From assembly GCF_002849855.1 (NCBI RefSeq), contig NZ_CP018617.1, positions 1 to 64,000 on the forward strand: a stretch of 64,000 bases of DNA. The letters run 5' to 3'. Position numbers and translations under genes: made by a program. Shown here one piece after another: positions 18,353 through 26,696 of the stretch (the first letter of the stretch is position 1; every line of letters starts with the position of its first letter). The notes beneath the pieces are model-generated. The model made no database searches. It saw only the letters and a program-made list of their open reading frames with translations, and was not told the DNA's origin. This DNA is from Vibrio azureus (GTDB lineage: Bacteria > Pseudomonadota > Gammaproteobacteria > Enterobacterales > Vibrionaceae).

Positions 18353-19189
18353 ATGATAAGAGAAAGATGGAATAGGACATTAACATTAAGCGTCATATCC
18401 TTAATCCCTTTAGGCGCTATTGCAGACAATCATATATATAATAGCTGTAACGAAATATTAGCTGAAGGAGCATTTAATAGATATCAAGCAACTAACAATT
18501 TTGAAACCAGATTAGCGTTAAAGAAATGGCTATGTAGCGAAACATCTAATGAGAACTTAAACCTTCAGTATGATGTTATGAATATTTTTTCACCAAATCA
18601 TGATCTTGAAAACTTATCCACTTGGAAAAGAAACAACTGTCGTGGTACAGACTTTAACTATTCAGGAAGTAAATCCTCTCACCTTTTGATACAAAGTAAT
18701 AATGATATTATTTTAGATGATTGGAGCAATTGTATGCAAAAGCAACAAGCCCATCCTCTCATTTGTTACGCAAAAGAAACTGTGGATTCTGTTAAAATGG
18801 TACTTAAAGTGAATGGTAATAGTGGTATCGGTAATATTAATGTGCTCGAAGCGATTGGGACCAATATGACGGCTCTTACAACTGTACCACGAGTCTTAAG
18901 AACCGGAAAAAGAACAGTCCGATATAAAATAGATAATATCAATCAGGAATCCTATTTTGATTTAAATGGTCAAGCTGACTATATAGACGTTTCATGCAAT
19001 TATACGATACCTAAAAAACCGATTATTGAATCAAATAAAGAATGTGATTTATTCAGAATGCAAGTCTTGGATAGCGGTAAAATCTCTTATCGCGAATATG
19101 AATATTTAAAAGATACAAATATGGTCCCCTTGTTTAGTAAAGAAAATGGTAAATACATCGGTGGCTACCCTTGTGATATTTATGAGTGA
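18353..19189 (+). CDS. Secreted cysteine-rich hypothetical protein
   Basis: A 278-residue protein with a signal peptide (about 1-24, ending IADN) and eight cysteines in the mature part, enough for four disulfides. Ribosome site AGAGG precedes ATG 18353 at good spacing. It is the first gene of a three-gene plus-strand unit; the next gene starts 16 bp after its stop. I recognise no domain. Base composition matches the neighbouring AT-rich fimbrial DNA. Function unknown; likely periplasmic or secreted. Confidence 0.65.
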   Translation: MIRERWNRTLTLSVISLIPLGAIADNHIYNSCNEILAEGAFNRYQATNNFETRLALKKWLCSETSNENLNLQYDVMNIFSPNHDLENLSTWKRNNCRGTDFNYSGSKSSHLLIQSNNDIILDDWSNCMQKQQAHPLICYAKETVDSVKMVLKVNGNSGIGNINVLEAIGTNMTALTTVPRVLRTGKRTVRYKIDNINQESYFDLNGQADYIDVSCNYTIPKKPIIESNKECDLFRMQVLDSGKISYREYEYLKDTNMVPLFSKENGKYIGGYPCDIYE

Positions 19190-19205
19190 AGAATAAGGAT
19201 ATTAA

Positions 19206-20063
19206 ATGAATATTAATAAAATAACACTTATTTTAGGAATCAGCCTTTTCAGCTCCACAACTCTAGCAATTCCTGAAATCGAAGTACAACAAAGATGTTC
19301 AATGGATAGTTTAAATGTATCAAAAGCAATTGGGAGAAACAAATGGGCTAAGAGATGTTCATTCATTTCTGAAAGAGATTATGAGTATTATACATATGAC
19401 GATGATGGTAACATAAGAGCCAGACCTAAGTACCCAAGTTTTTTTAGTCCATATAATTTTAATGATTGGTTTAGAGCTCCTACTAATGAATATTCCTCAT
19501 GTAATATAAAACATTATACAAAAAAGATATTTTGTGTATCTTCATGCTATACACCCGACCAAAAAATACTATTTTCTGATGGAGAACACGCCATATATGA
19601 TGCACTAACAAAGAGATTAACAAATATCGTCACCTTATCTGACGATGCAAACCTCGAAAATCTCTCTTATCAGATAAAAGATGTCGAAGCCTATAGTGAG
19701 TCAATTATTGAAACAGTTCATAATATTCGAGTATTTCACACTGCCAGCGGTAACCAGATCAAGGTAACGGATAATCACCCGTTACTTGTTTCTACAGGTT
19801 ACATGCTCACCGCTGAAAATATTAATACTGGTGACAGCTTGATCAGCAAAGATGGCACCTTTGATGAAATCACCAACATTGAAGACATTAAATTTACAGG
19901 AAAAGTCTATAATGTCATGCCAGATACCTCAGATAACAGTACAAATGGTCAAATCGTTGTAGCACAAGGATTCCTCTCTGGTTCTATGTATTATCAAAAT
20001 GATGGTGCAGATCTGACTGGAAGACTATTACTAAGAAGTCAGGTTCCTACCGATCTCTTTTAA
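19206..20063 (+). CDS. Secreted Hint-domain (intein/hedgehog-like) protein
   Basis: A 285-residue protein with a signal peptide (about 1-21) and, from Cys114, a Hint fold segment: CYTPDQKI at the splice-site-like N-terminus, VTDNHPLLVSTGYMLTAENI with the TxxH block at about 188-192, SKDGTFDEI, and VYNVMPDTSDNSTNG leading to a final strand. Hint domains cleave their own peptide bond at the initial Cys. No canonical C-terminal His-Asn-Cys splice junction is visible, so N-terminal autocleavage without splicing is more likely. Cleavage would release a region of about 90 residues with four or five cysteines. Its location between two other exported proteins suggests a dedicated secreted system. Confidence 0.75.
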   Translation: MNINKITLILGISLFSSTTLAIPEIEVQQRCSMDSLNVSKAIGRNKWAKRCSFISERDYEYYTYDDDGNIRARPKYPSFFSPYNFNDWFRAPTNEYSSCNIKHYTKKIFCVSSCYTPDQKILFSDGEHAIYDALTKRLTNIVTLSDDANLENLSYQIKDVEAYSESIIETVHNIRVFHTASGNQIKVTDNHPLLVSTGYMLTAENINTGDSLISKDGTFDEITNIEDIKFTGKVYNVMPDTSDNSTNGQIVVAQGFLSGSMYYQNDGADLTGRLLLRSQVPTDLF

Positions 20064-20101
20064 CCTATTATGATAATACTCAAATAACTTCAACTTAAAT
20101 T

Positions 20102-20128
20102 AAAGCAAGGCATATATGCCTTGCTTTT
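20102..20128 (+). terminator. Perfect hairpin with T-run
   Basis: The palindrome AAAGCAAGGCA/TATGCCTTGCTTT ends in a short T-run, a typical intrinsic terminator or attenuator. It lies 38 bp after the Hint-domain gene and only 12 bp before the next start, so the third gene may be expressed only by partial read-through. Confidence 0.75.
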
Positions 20129-20140
20129 CACAGGTTTTAT

Positions 20141-20935
20141 ATGTTAAAAAAAATACTATTCACTACATCCATACCTACTATCGCTTTTTTAATCTTTCAC
20201 TATGGTATGCAAGAAAAAGGTTTTAATCTATCTGTTCTAGGAGATGATTTACTTAATGAAAAAAATATACAGTCATCTATTACTTCCACCTTACCTCTTA
20301 CCAAAGGTACACCTGTCCAAACCATCAATTCATACCAAATCGATGATCTAGATCCAGATGAACAAAGCTATGACTGGGCATATAATACTTGGCGTCAACC
20401 AAGCGAAAAGTTTGATCATTTTATTTCTCTAAGTAGCAAAGTATTGACTACTACTTCTGATCGACAAAACTTTGAGTTATTATTAAATGACTACAAAATG
20501 GTAGAAGCTTCAAGAATAGCGCTATTATCTGATATTGATACGAATAGATATAACTATGATGATGAACGTGAAAGATGGGATGCCATTTATTATATTAGCA
20601 GTATCATTACAGGTAAGTATAGAACTCAATACTTTAATGATATTATCAATTTATCTATAGAAATAATTAACAAACCACTTCCAGAAAATATTACTGATAT
20701 AGAGATAAAAAAATCTCTTATTGGAGATAAAGTTGAAATTGCTATGGATTTAGCCATCTTCCAGCCTGAAGTATGGTTAGAGTATAAAACCAATAGCACT
20801 CCTAGTATGGATAAGTTCATACATTATGTTGATACTGAAGCCTCTTTTAGTCGTGCACAGGCTAAAGATAATGCTGAAAGGCTAGCTACGAGATTGAAAA
20901 ATCTATCAGAAAAAACCCACAACGAGTCTCAATAA
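20141..20935 (+). CDS. Membrane-anchored or exported hypothetical protein
   Basis: A 264-residue protein with an N-terminal hydrophobic segment (about 5-22, ILFTTSIPTIAFLIFHYG) that is either a signal anchor or signal peptide. The rest is predicted soluble and mostly helical, without cysteines. An AGG precedes the ATG. It begins immediately after the hairpin that follows the Hint-domain gene. I recognise no domain. It may be the inner-membrane partner of the two preceding secreted proteins, but that is inferred from position only. Confidence 0.6.
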   Translation: MLKKILFTTSIPTIAFLIFHYGMQEKGFNLSVLGDDLLNEKNIQSSITSTLPLTKGTPVQTINSYQIDDLDPDEQSYDWAYNTWRQPSEKFDHFISLSSKVLTTTSDRQNFELLLNDYKMVEASRIALLSDIDTNRYNYDDERERWDAIYYISSIITGKYRTQYFNDIINLSIEIINKPLPENITDIEIKKSLIGDKVEIAMDLAIFQPEVWLEYKTNSTPSMDKFIHYVDTEASFSRAQAKDNAERLATRLKNLSEKTHNESQ

Positions 20936-20965
20936 AAATTCAGTTAAAATCAAATTTAAATAAAA

Positions 20966-21029
20966 AGAGTTACCTATCTTACTAGAAATGGTTTTTCTTC
21001 AATAGAAGTCATTCACAGGTAACTCTTCT
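20966..21029. terminator. Long-loop inverted repeat between convergent genes
   Basis: AGAGTTACCT at about 20968 and AGGTAACTCTT at about 21019 form a stem with a loop of some 40 nt, followed by TTCTT. Situated between convergent genes (20935 plus, 21140 minus), it could serve as a bidirectional terminator. Confidence 0.45.
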
Positions 21030-21139
21030 TAAACCTCAGATAACAGATAACCCATCTAACTAACAATTCACATACCCCGTAATTTCAGGAGGAATAGTTC
21101 AGAACACCTTAAGGCTAATTGAGCATATCTGCTTAATCT

Positions 21140-22729
21140 TCAAAGCTGACGTTCAGAAATACAGGATGCGAAAAGTTCAAAGTCTGGCTCGTAAGAGAAC
21201 TCATATCCAAAGTATAGGTTCATATTTTTATATTGATCTGGCTTAGTAGGTTTAACTGTTTGTGTAGTCGACCAGTAATTATAACTTGTTGGCCACCCCC
21301 GTTTATTAAACATATTACCAAAAGTATTAAACAGTTTATCTAATTCGTTCAAGGTTGCTAATCGCCAGTTTGTTCTTCCACCTAAAGTTATCGTATTATA
21401 GATATCACAGAGTGCCAGCGCTTTAGAGTGACTAAATCTATAGAAATTACCGTAATTCTGACCCAGAACTCCATTAGCTGTACTATTAGTTTCAATTAAT
21501 TCAGAACTTATGTTATCTAAGAAATTAACTGATGGTGAATTTGTAAATAACGTTTCATTTCCTATATCAGCAATATCAATACACGCTTTATCTGGTAGTC
21601 TTCCATTACACAAATAAGCATTCGTAAGATCTTGGTTTATTCCTACTAATCTCAAGATACCGGCTTTAAAATTTCCTTCATTATCAGAAAGTACGAAGCT
21701 TACATCCGTGTTTTTCGGACTGTACTTATTCCAGTTAAAAGTAAACTCTTTGTTGTTAAGGTTTTTTCTTTGCTCATCATTTAACGATACAGATCCATCA
21801 ATTGAATACACGTTTATTAATTGGTAATCAATATCATATTCTAGTTTTATAAGATTTCTAATATCAACAATTAAGGTAGGTTGAGAATCAACTTCATACC
21901 TAAATTCTTCTATATCAGATATTATAATTCCATTAGTATGTTCTTTACCAATGGTGATATCAATTTGTCCTAGTTTAGCTTCTGTAGATTGTTTGGAGTT
22001 AAAAAGTGTATAAAAAATACGTACATAACCTGCTGTTTTTCCATAATAGGATATTGTTTTTTCAGAAGTTTTTATTTCACCATCTCCTAACAGTATAATA
22101 TCTTCGGATAAATCCCACTCGGAAATGTTTAACTCACTCAATTCATCTACTAAATTTATATTAACTACGGCTTGAGAATTAGGGTTATTTGTTAATAATA
22201 TATGCTTTGATATTGTTGGTAGCCTCGCATCAGACTCCACCGTAGCAAACAAATTTATTTTGGCAAATTGACTTTCTACCTCCTCATTGTTGCTTGTTTT
22301 TCTTCCAGTCACTTTATATCGATAAGTACATAAGTTATGGTTATCTAATTGAACATAGAAGCCCAGACGATCACCATTTAGTTCAGGAGTTGGGGTACCA
22401 CAATATCCTGACTGGTACACACTTTCTTGCCCTATATTTTGATTAGTGACCTCTACTTCAATGCTATCTATATCGACATCATTTTCATATGATACGTAAT
22501 TACTTATATCAATATATTCTTGAGTACTTGGCTGAACAGTAATAAAGCCACTTCTTGTACTAATCGCCTGAGGTGGTGCAGCGTGATCAGTTGTAGGTCG
22601 ATTGTGGGATTCATTTGAAGAAGGCTCCGAAGAATCCTGACACCCAAATAGGCTCGAAATTAATACAATAGTAACCACCTGTGAAGATAATCGATATAGG
22701 TTGAATGATTGATTTGTTTTATTATACAT
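21140..22729 (-). CDS. DUF1566 (Lcl-type) domain lipoprotein, paralogue of 10939-12873
   Basis: A 529-residue lipoprotein with lipobox LFGC (Cys near residue 30). It is collinear with the 644-residue protein at 10939-12873: shared segments are TRSGFITVQPS/TRSDFVTVEPN, ELNGDRLGFYVQLD, NLCTYRYKV, EAKLGQIDI, FTFN..SPK..DVSFVLS, and the C-terminal GGRTNWRLATLNELDKLF. It ends about 110 residues earlier than the paralogue. The pair flank the fimbrial operon and Hint cassette, suggesting duplication with the intervening genes acquired or retained. Probably an outer-membrane surface protein; no enzymatic motif seen. Confidence 0.75.
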   Translation of the reverse strand: MYNKTNQSFNLYRLSSQVVTIVLISSLFGCQDSSEPSSNESHNRPTTDHAAPPQAISTRSGFITVQPSTQEYIDISNYVSYENDVDIDSIEVEVTNQNIGQESVYQSGYCGTPTPELNGDRLGFYVQLDNHNLCTYRYKVTGRKTSNNEEVESQFAKINLFATVESDARLPTISKHILLTNNPNSQAVVNINLVDELSELNISEWDLSEDIILLGDGEIKTSEKTISYYGKTAGYVRIFYTLFNSKQSTEAKLGQIDITIGKEHTNGIIISDIEEFRYEVDSQPTLIVDIRNLIKLEYDIDYQLINVYSIDGSVSLNDEQRKNLNNKEFTFNWNKYSPKNTDVSFVLSDNEGNFKAGILRLVGINQDLTNAYLCNGRLPDKACIDIADIGNETLFTNSPSVNFLDNISSELIETNSTANGVLGQNYGNFYRFSHSKALALCDIYNTITLGGRTNWRLATLNELDKLFNTFGNMFNKRGWPTSYNYWSTTQTVKPTKPDQYKNMNLYFGYEFSYEPDFELFASCISERQL

Positions 22730-23106
22730 TAGTTCACCTTATTTGTTGACAACTATAACTTTATATTTTGCATACATAATTACACTGTAAGCCTTAAGGG
22801 CTAAGCTAGATTTAATTTTTATTGCCAATGCATCTTATCAAAGCAAATAATAATTTATCAATTATTAACCCAATAATTAATTAAAAACCGACAATTTACT
22901 ATTGTTATAATTTAACTCTTTAACGGCAAACCTTTAACTAAAGTAAATTAATTTTATATAACTACACAAATATAAATATTAACCAAAAATTTGATTAGTG
23001 ATTTTCAATATGATCATTATTATCACATTTTTTAGATAAAATATATCAATGCGATAAAATGTCTTATACTAATAGGTAATCTAATTAATAATGGAAAGTA
23101 TAACTC
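22730..23106. other. AT-rich divergent spacer, no gene seen
   Basis: This separates the lipoprotein gene (minus) from the small membrane protein gene (plus) and must hold their promoters. It is strongly A/T-rich. I saw no repeat, small open frame with coding character, or clear operator. Confidence 0.4.
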
Positions 23107-23571
23107 ATGAAAATGACTTTTATCATCGAATGGTTTCGACCAATAGCGATTACTGCTGTTTATTTTATTGCAGAGGATAATAACACCGACGTCTATTCCT
23201 TTTTCCACATTCTAGGGCCTTGGATTGTCGCCATTATGGGATTCAGTGTCGCATTTGAAGGGCTTTGCTTGGGCAAAGAAGCCGCTGGTAAAATCGGTTA
23301 TCGCTCGGATCGGCCTTATCAGGTTCAATCTGCTCTTTGCAATCTTGCTATTGCTATCGTCGCCGTCTTTGTCTTCTTCTCTAACTTGGGCAGCATGGCA
23401 GATGTCACTATCACACTGGTTATGTTAGTTTTCTTCTCACTTTCGGCTTTCAATCATCTTTTAACCGCTCTAATTCAACACAATTTTAAACCTGTTAACT
23501 TGTTGAGACCACTCATGACTGTCGTGTTACTCTTTCTTTTAGTCCCACCTTTATTATCAGTATTAAGCTAG
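23107..23571 (+). CDS. Four-helix membrane protein, DUF6790-like
   Basis: A 154-residue integral membrane protein with four predicted helices (about 5-22, 32-52, 78-98, 102-150 as two segments). The pattern RPYQVQSALCNLAIAIVAV followed by FFSLSAFNHLLTALIQ resembles the DUF6790 family (FQ.E.ANLA motif, then a histidine in the next helix). Function of the family is unknown. It stands alone and is followed by a strong bidirectional hairpin terminator. Confidence 0.65.
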   Translation: MKMTFIIEWFRPIAITAVYFIAEDNNTDVYSFFHILGPWIVAIMGFSVAFEGLCLGKEAAGKIGYRSDRPYQVQSALCNLAIAIVAVFVFFSNLGSMADVTITLVMLVFFSLSAFNHLLTALIQHNFKPVNLLRPLMTVVLLFLLVPPLLSVLS

Positions 23572-23627
23572 TTTCTTGTGCTTGTCCTGTGTAGCTTGTT
23601 TAATTCATTTGGTAATTTAATAAAAAT

Positions 23628-23656
23628 AAGTCGCTCAGTAATATTCTGAGCGACTT
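23628..23656. terminator. Bidirectional hairpin terminator
   Basis: AAGTCGCTCAG and CTGAGCGACTT are perfect 11-bp arms with a short AT loop, flanked by A-run and T-rich sequence. It separates convergent genes 23107-23571 and 23675-25099. Confidence 0.85.
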
Positions 23657-23674
23657 CCGATATTTTATTTGTTG

Positions 23675-25099
23675 TTATTTAACATACTCTTTCCAAGCTT
23701 CTTGCCAGTTTATCCCTTCACCTGGTTCATATTTTTCTGGATTAATATTGCATTTAGCCTCATCAAAGCACTGAAAAAGCCTTTGATTTGCATCATTGTA
23801 TACAATATCACCATTACTGAATTGCTGGCGCTTGGTATTGACCAAATCACTTTGATAGTGAGGATATCCATAGTCAGGAACTCCTTTAACGATATAACGC
23901 GACAATTCTCTAATTAATGTGTCTTTACCCATTGAGCTTCCTGGACCACCACTATGTAAGCTTAATGTAATTATCGAACCGGGAGCAATATGCCTTTCTC
24001 TTTCTCCGATGGCAAGCATATTATTCCCATCATTTTGTACAGAATCACAATAGTAACAAGTGCCTTTGTAGGTTTCGAAATTATACACGTCATTAATTTT
24101 GGCGATTACTCGATGTTCACCATAATAAATACCCTGCGGTATCACTGCCTCTATACCTCCCATGGGTAAGGTGTATATTTTAAAGTCGTTCGGATTTGGA
24201 TATTGACTATTGAATTCTTTATGTAGATTCGCACGGATAGGATCAAGCACTGCCGCCTGAGTCAATAAAGTTGCCATGCCCATATATTGACTGTATTCCG
24301 TTTTTAAATTTTCCGCTTTAAATTGGTTATTATTACTCCCAACCAATAAAATCACTGTTTTATCTTTTGGCCAATCTTCAAGTTTTGACATGGTATCATT
24401 CACATATCTCCTTAACATGTATGTACTGCTTGCTTGAGTCATGATGTGATACTCATCAATCGCGTAACTAAAGTTGCTTAAAAAGTTTCTTAATTGATTA
24501 TTGTATGGTCTTGCCCAATATGATGAGTATTGTGGTATTGACAGTTCGAGACTAATATCTGGATATAGATTGTTTAAGTTATGTAAGACATTACCCAGTT
24601 TTTGGTAAAATGCTCCTTCTGTTTCATCTGGGCTGAAATCACCATTTCTCCAGGTTTCATGTTCAATATCAAAGGTTATTCTATCTATATTAACCGGTGA
24701 TCTTCTTATTGACTCATCGATCAAATTATAAAGTTCTTTTGCATCACAAACCATTACAGGATCGTCTTGACCGCCAGCGGCACCGCCAAAAACAAGACCT
24801 ACCTTTCCACCATTTTCTTCAAAGTTTTTGTATTTTTGCGCATGCCCAGTAATAGGATTAACATAGGAACCATCTGTTATATTATCGAAATTACAATCCA
24901 ACCCTTTTTTAATTAAAAGAAAACCGATTGACACATCCTTAATATCATAATTATCATCAACCTTTTCTAAAACATAGGGATCTTGATTTAGTGCATACGC
25001 GCCCATGTATGCGGCTGTTGGTTTACTTCCAGAGAATTCACTTGCATGACTTCCTCCAGTTATAATTAATAGAGATATAATCCCAATTATATTTTTCAT
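23675..25099 (-). CDS. GH18-like (chitinase-like) protein with C-terminal carbohydrate-binding-like module
   Basis: A 474-residue exported protein with signal peptide (about 1-19). Residues 20-290 look like a glycoside hydrolase family 18 barrel: strand GKVGLVFGGAAGG and the active-site-like RITFDIEHE, where the GH18 motif DxxDxDxE would have Asp; here the penultimate acid is Glu and the catalytic-position Glu is kept. Residues about 300-420 form a domain shared with the protein at 26697-27368 (EHRVIAKINDVYN, CYYC, HSGGPG, DTLIR). The last 50 (GDIVY...LFQC...YEPGEGINW..AW) look like a chitin-binding type-3-like module shared with both neighbours. Substrate is probably chitin or a related glycan; activity is uncertain. 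Confidence 0.65.
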   Translation of the reverse strand: MKNIIGIISLLIITGGSHASEFSGSKPTAAYMGAYALNQDPYVLEKVDDNYDIKDVSIGFLLIKKGLDCNFDNITDGSYVNPITGHAQKYKNFEENGGKVGLVFGGAAGGQDDPVMVCDAKELYNLIDESIRRSPVNIDRITFDIEHETWRNGDFSPDETEGAFYQKLGNVLHNLNNLYPDISLELSIPQYSSYWARPYNNQLRNFLSNFSYAIDEYHIMTQASSTYMLRRYVNDTMSKLEDWPKDKTVILLVGSNNNQFKAENLKTEYSQYMGMATLLTQAAVLDPIRANLHKEFNSQYPNPNDFKIYTLPMGGIEAVIPQGIYYGEHRVIAKINDVYNFETYKGTCYYCDSVQNDGNNMLAIGERERHIAPGSIITLSLHSGGPGSSMGKDTLIRELSRYIVKGVPDYGYPHYQSDLVNTKRQQFSNGDIVYNDANQRLFQCFDEAKCNINPEKYEPGEGINWQEAWKEYVK

Positions 25100-25130
25100 C
25101 TTAAATTCCTTTTTTATTTATAGCTTCTCA

Positions 25131-25160
25131 TATAAAGAGCGGAAATTTCCGCCCTTTATA
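25131..25160 (-). terminator. Hairpin after the 250-aa carbohydrate-binding-like protein gene
   Basis: TAAAGAGCGGAAA and TTTCCGCCCTTTA form a near-perfect stem with flanking A/T runs. It lies 8 bp after the stop of the gene at 25168-25920 and before the start of the next minus-strand gene, so the two are probably separate transcription units. A related hairpin follows the duplicated gene at 26697. Confidence 0.75.
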
Positions 25161-25167
25161 TTATTTA

Positions 25168-25920
25168 TTAATCTATCAACTTAACTTCATATGGATCCCA
25201 TGCTTGGTTCCAACTCAGGCCATCCCCCGGAGCATAGTATGTCGGTAGACCATTACACCAATTTGTAATTTTACACTTATATAGGGACCTAGTTGATTCA
25301 CCGTAAACAATATCACCTGCCTTGAACACCTGACTACCTTCCACTACATCATCTGCATTGTAATGAGGATAGCCATAATCAGGTAAATCATCTTTTAAGT
25401 TTGGAACAAAAATTGCTTTCACTACAGCACTATCAGGTACATTTTTCAATTTACTACAAGATTTTGTCGAACCATATTCTAGATAAACGCCATTGCCTTC
25501 TACTGCTGCACATTGTCCATTCTCTTCAATATCCCAATCATTGTTACCTCCTTCACCATTAAAATGGCTTCGAGTTGAGAAATTTGCATATTGTTTACCA
25601 GCTCTGTCTGTAATATCCCAACTTACTCCAACCCAGCCGTTTACATAAATTTTCCCATTAATTTGACTCCCACAAAAACTACCAGTTGTACCGGCGTTAA
25701 TATAGAAAAACTCATCAGTTTGTTGTTCTATCCCAGAGTCGTCGACATATTGCTTAACTCTCACTTTCAAATCTTTGTAGAAAGGTTCCGTTATTTTTAC
25801 ACATGGAATTTGGTGGACATAGCCATTTGGTCCTCGTACGGATACATCATCAATATTTGCAATTGCATTCGCAGATAATGATATCAGGGGTATTGTAAGA
25901 TATTTTAATTTCATTTTCAT
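25168..25920 (-). CDS. Exported protein with C-terminal carbohydrate-binding-like module
   Basis: A 250-residue protein with a signal peptide (about 1-22, ANA-I). A central beta-rich region of about 150 residues with several cysteines (IPCVKI, GSFCGS, GQCAA, KSCSK) precedes a linker PDYGYPHYNADDV and a final module with GDIVYGE, LYKCK and GDGLSWNQAW. The linker and final module are the same as in the GH18-like protein and in the 26697 protein. Its start (MKMKLKYLT), upstream 200 bp and downstream hairpin match those of the 26697 gene, so the two are tandem duplicates with a replaced middle domain. Likely a secreted glycan-binding protein. Confidence 0.7.
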   Translation of the reverse strand: MKMKLKYLTIPLISLSANAIANIDDVSVRGPNGYVHQIPCVKITEPFYKDLKVRVKQYVDDSGIEQQTDEFFYINAGTTGSFCGSQINGKIYVNGWVGVSWDITDRAGKQYANFSTRSHFNGEGGNNDWDIEENGQCAAVEGNGVYLEYGSTKSCSKLKNVPDSAVVKAIFVPNLKDDLPDYGYPHYNADDVVEGSQVFKAGDIVYGESTRSLYKCKITNWCNGLPTYYAPGDGLSWNQAWDPYEVKLID

Positions 25921-26163
25921 GATTCTATTCCTATGTTTTAATTTTTCCTTTTGACTTTAAGCATTGCCCAAGGTCAATTTAATTTTTAAACTTAAAACAT
26001 CAATAATCAAATAATAAAAAATCATCAAGAATAAATTAAAAATATATTATAATTACTTTTTCAATCAGTGATTATATAATGAAAAATGTGATAAATAGAG
26101 TATTAAGAATTACATATACTATATCTCCAATTAACCCTTAAGAGCCTTTTTTAAGTTATATAT

Positions 26164-26642
26164 GGTTTTTTTGTTGCGTAAATTGCATAAGTGCTGCCTA
26201 ATTTGCTCAGCAAACACGTCGTAAACCCCATGAAATATCGTGCGATGGTACTTATGAACTAATGGATTGTCACGCAGCAATCAGCATTAAACGAGACGCA
26301 ACTATTATACCTTCAAGAGATGGAGCGGCATTCTGAGAACGAGGTCATCCAAGAAATTTAGCAGCGGGTTGTCAAAAGCTATATGGCTTGAATAAGCATT
26401 CGAAAGGATACTATGGTTATCACAAGTGCTCTCTATCTGAGACGGCGATGTATCGTGCAAGGCAGTTACTTGGTGGGTGATTAAGTTTAAGGAATTACAT
26501 CGCACAAGTCGGTGAAACTTACGCGATACTCAAATCGTTAAATAAGCTTACGGGTCTTGTTATGCCTAAAGCTTGCTGAATTAGCTAAAAGTCAATCTCA
26601 ATAGGTCGATTCGGCTTCGAAAGTGAATTACACATCAAAGCC
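26164..26642 (+). mobile_element. Decayed IS5-family (IS903-like) insertion sequence remnant
   Basis: The left end GGTTTTTTTGTTGCGTAAATT and the right end AATTACACATCAAAGCC read as inverted copies of an IS5-family terminal repeat (GGCTTTGTTGCGTAAATT). Inside, plus-strand frames encode fragments typical of the transposase C-terminus: GYHKCSLSETAMYRARQLLG, then SLRNYIAQVGETYAILKSLN, then KLTGLVMP. Stops and frameshifts interrupt them and the total length of about 480 bp is half that of an intact element, so it is an internally deleted, inactive copy. It lies in the spacer between two duplicated carbohydrate-binding-like protein genes. Confidence 0.8.
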
Positions 26643-26643
26643 T

Positions 26644-26670
26644 AAAAAGAGCGGAAACTAACGCTCTTTT
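26644..26670 (-). terminator. Hairpin after the 26697-27368 gene
   Basis: AAAAAGAGCG and CGCTCTTTT form a stem with an 8-nt loop, 27 bp after the stop codon on the minus strand. It matches in its left arm the hairpin that follows the duplicate gene at 25168. Confidence 0.7.
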
Positions 26671-26696
26671 ATAAAAACTAATAATTAATAATTATT

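Noticed and set aside
26305..26505. 66-residue minus-strand frame
   Set aside because: It is antisense to transposase remnants of the decayed IS element.
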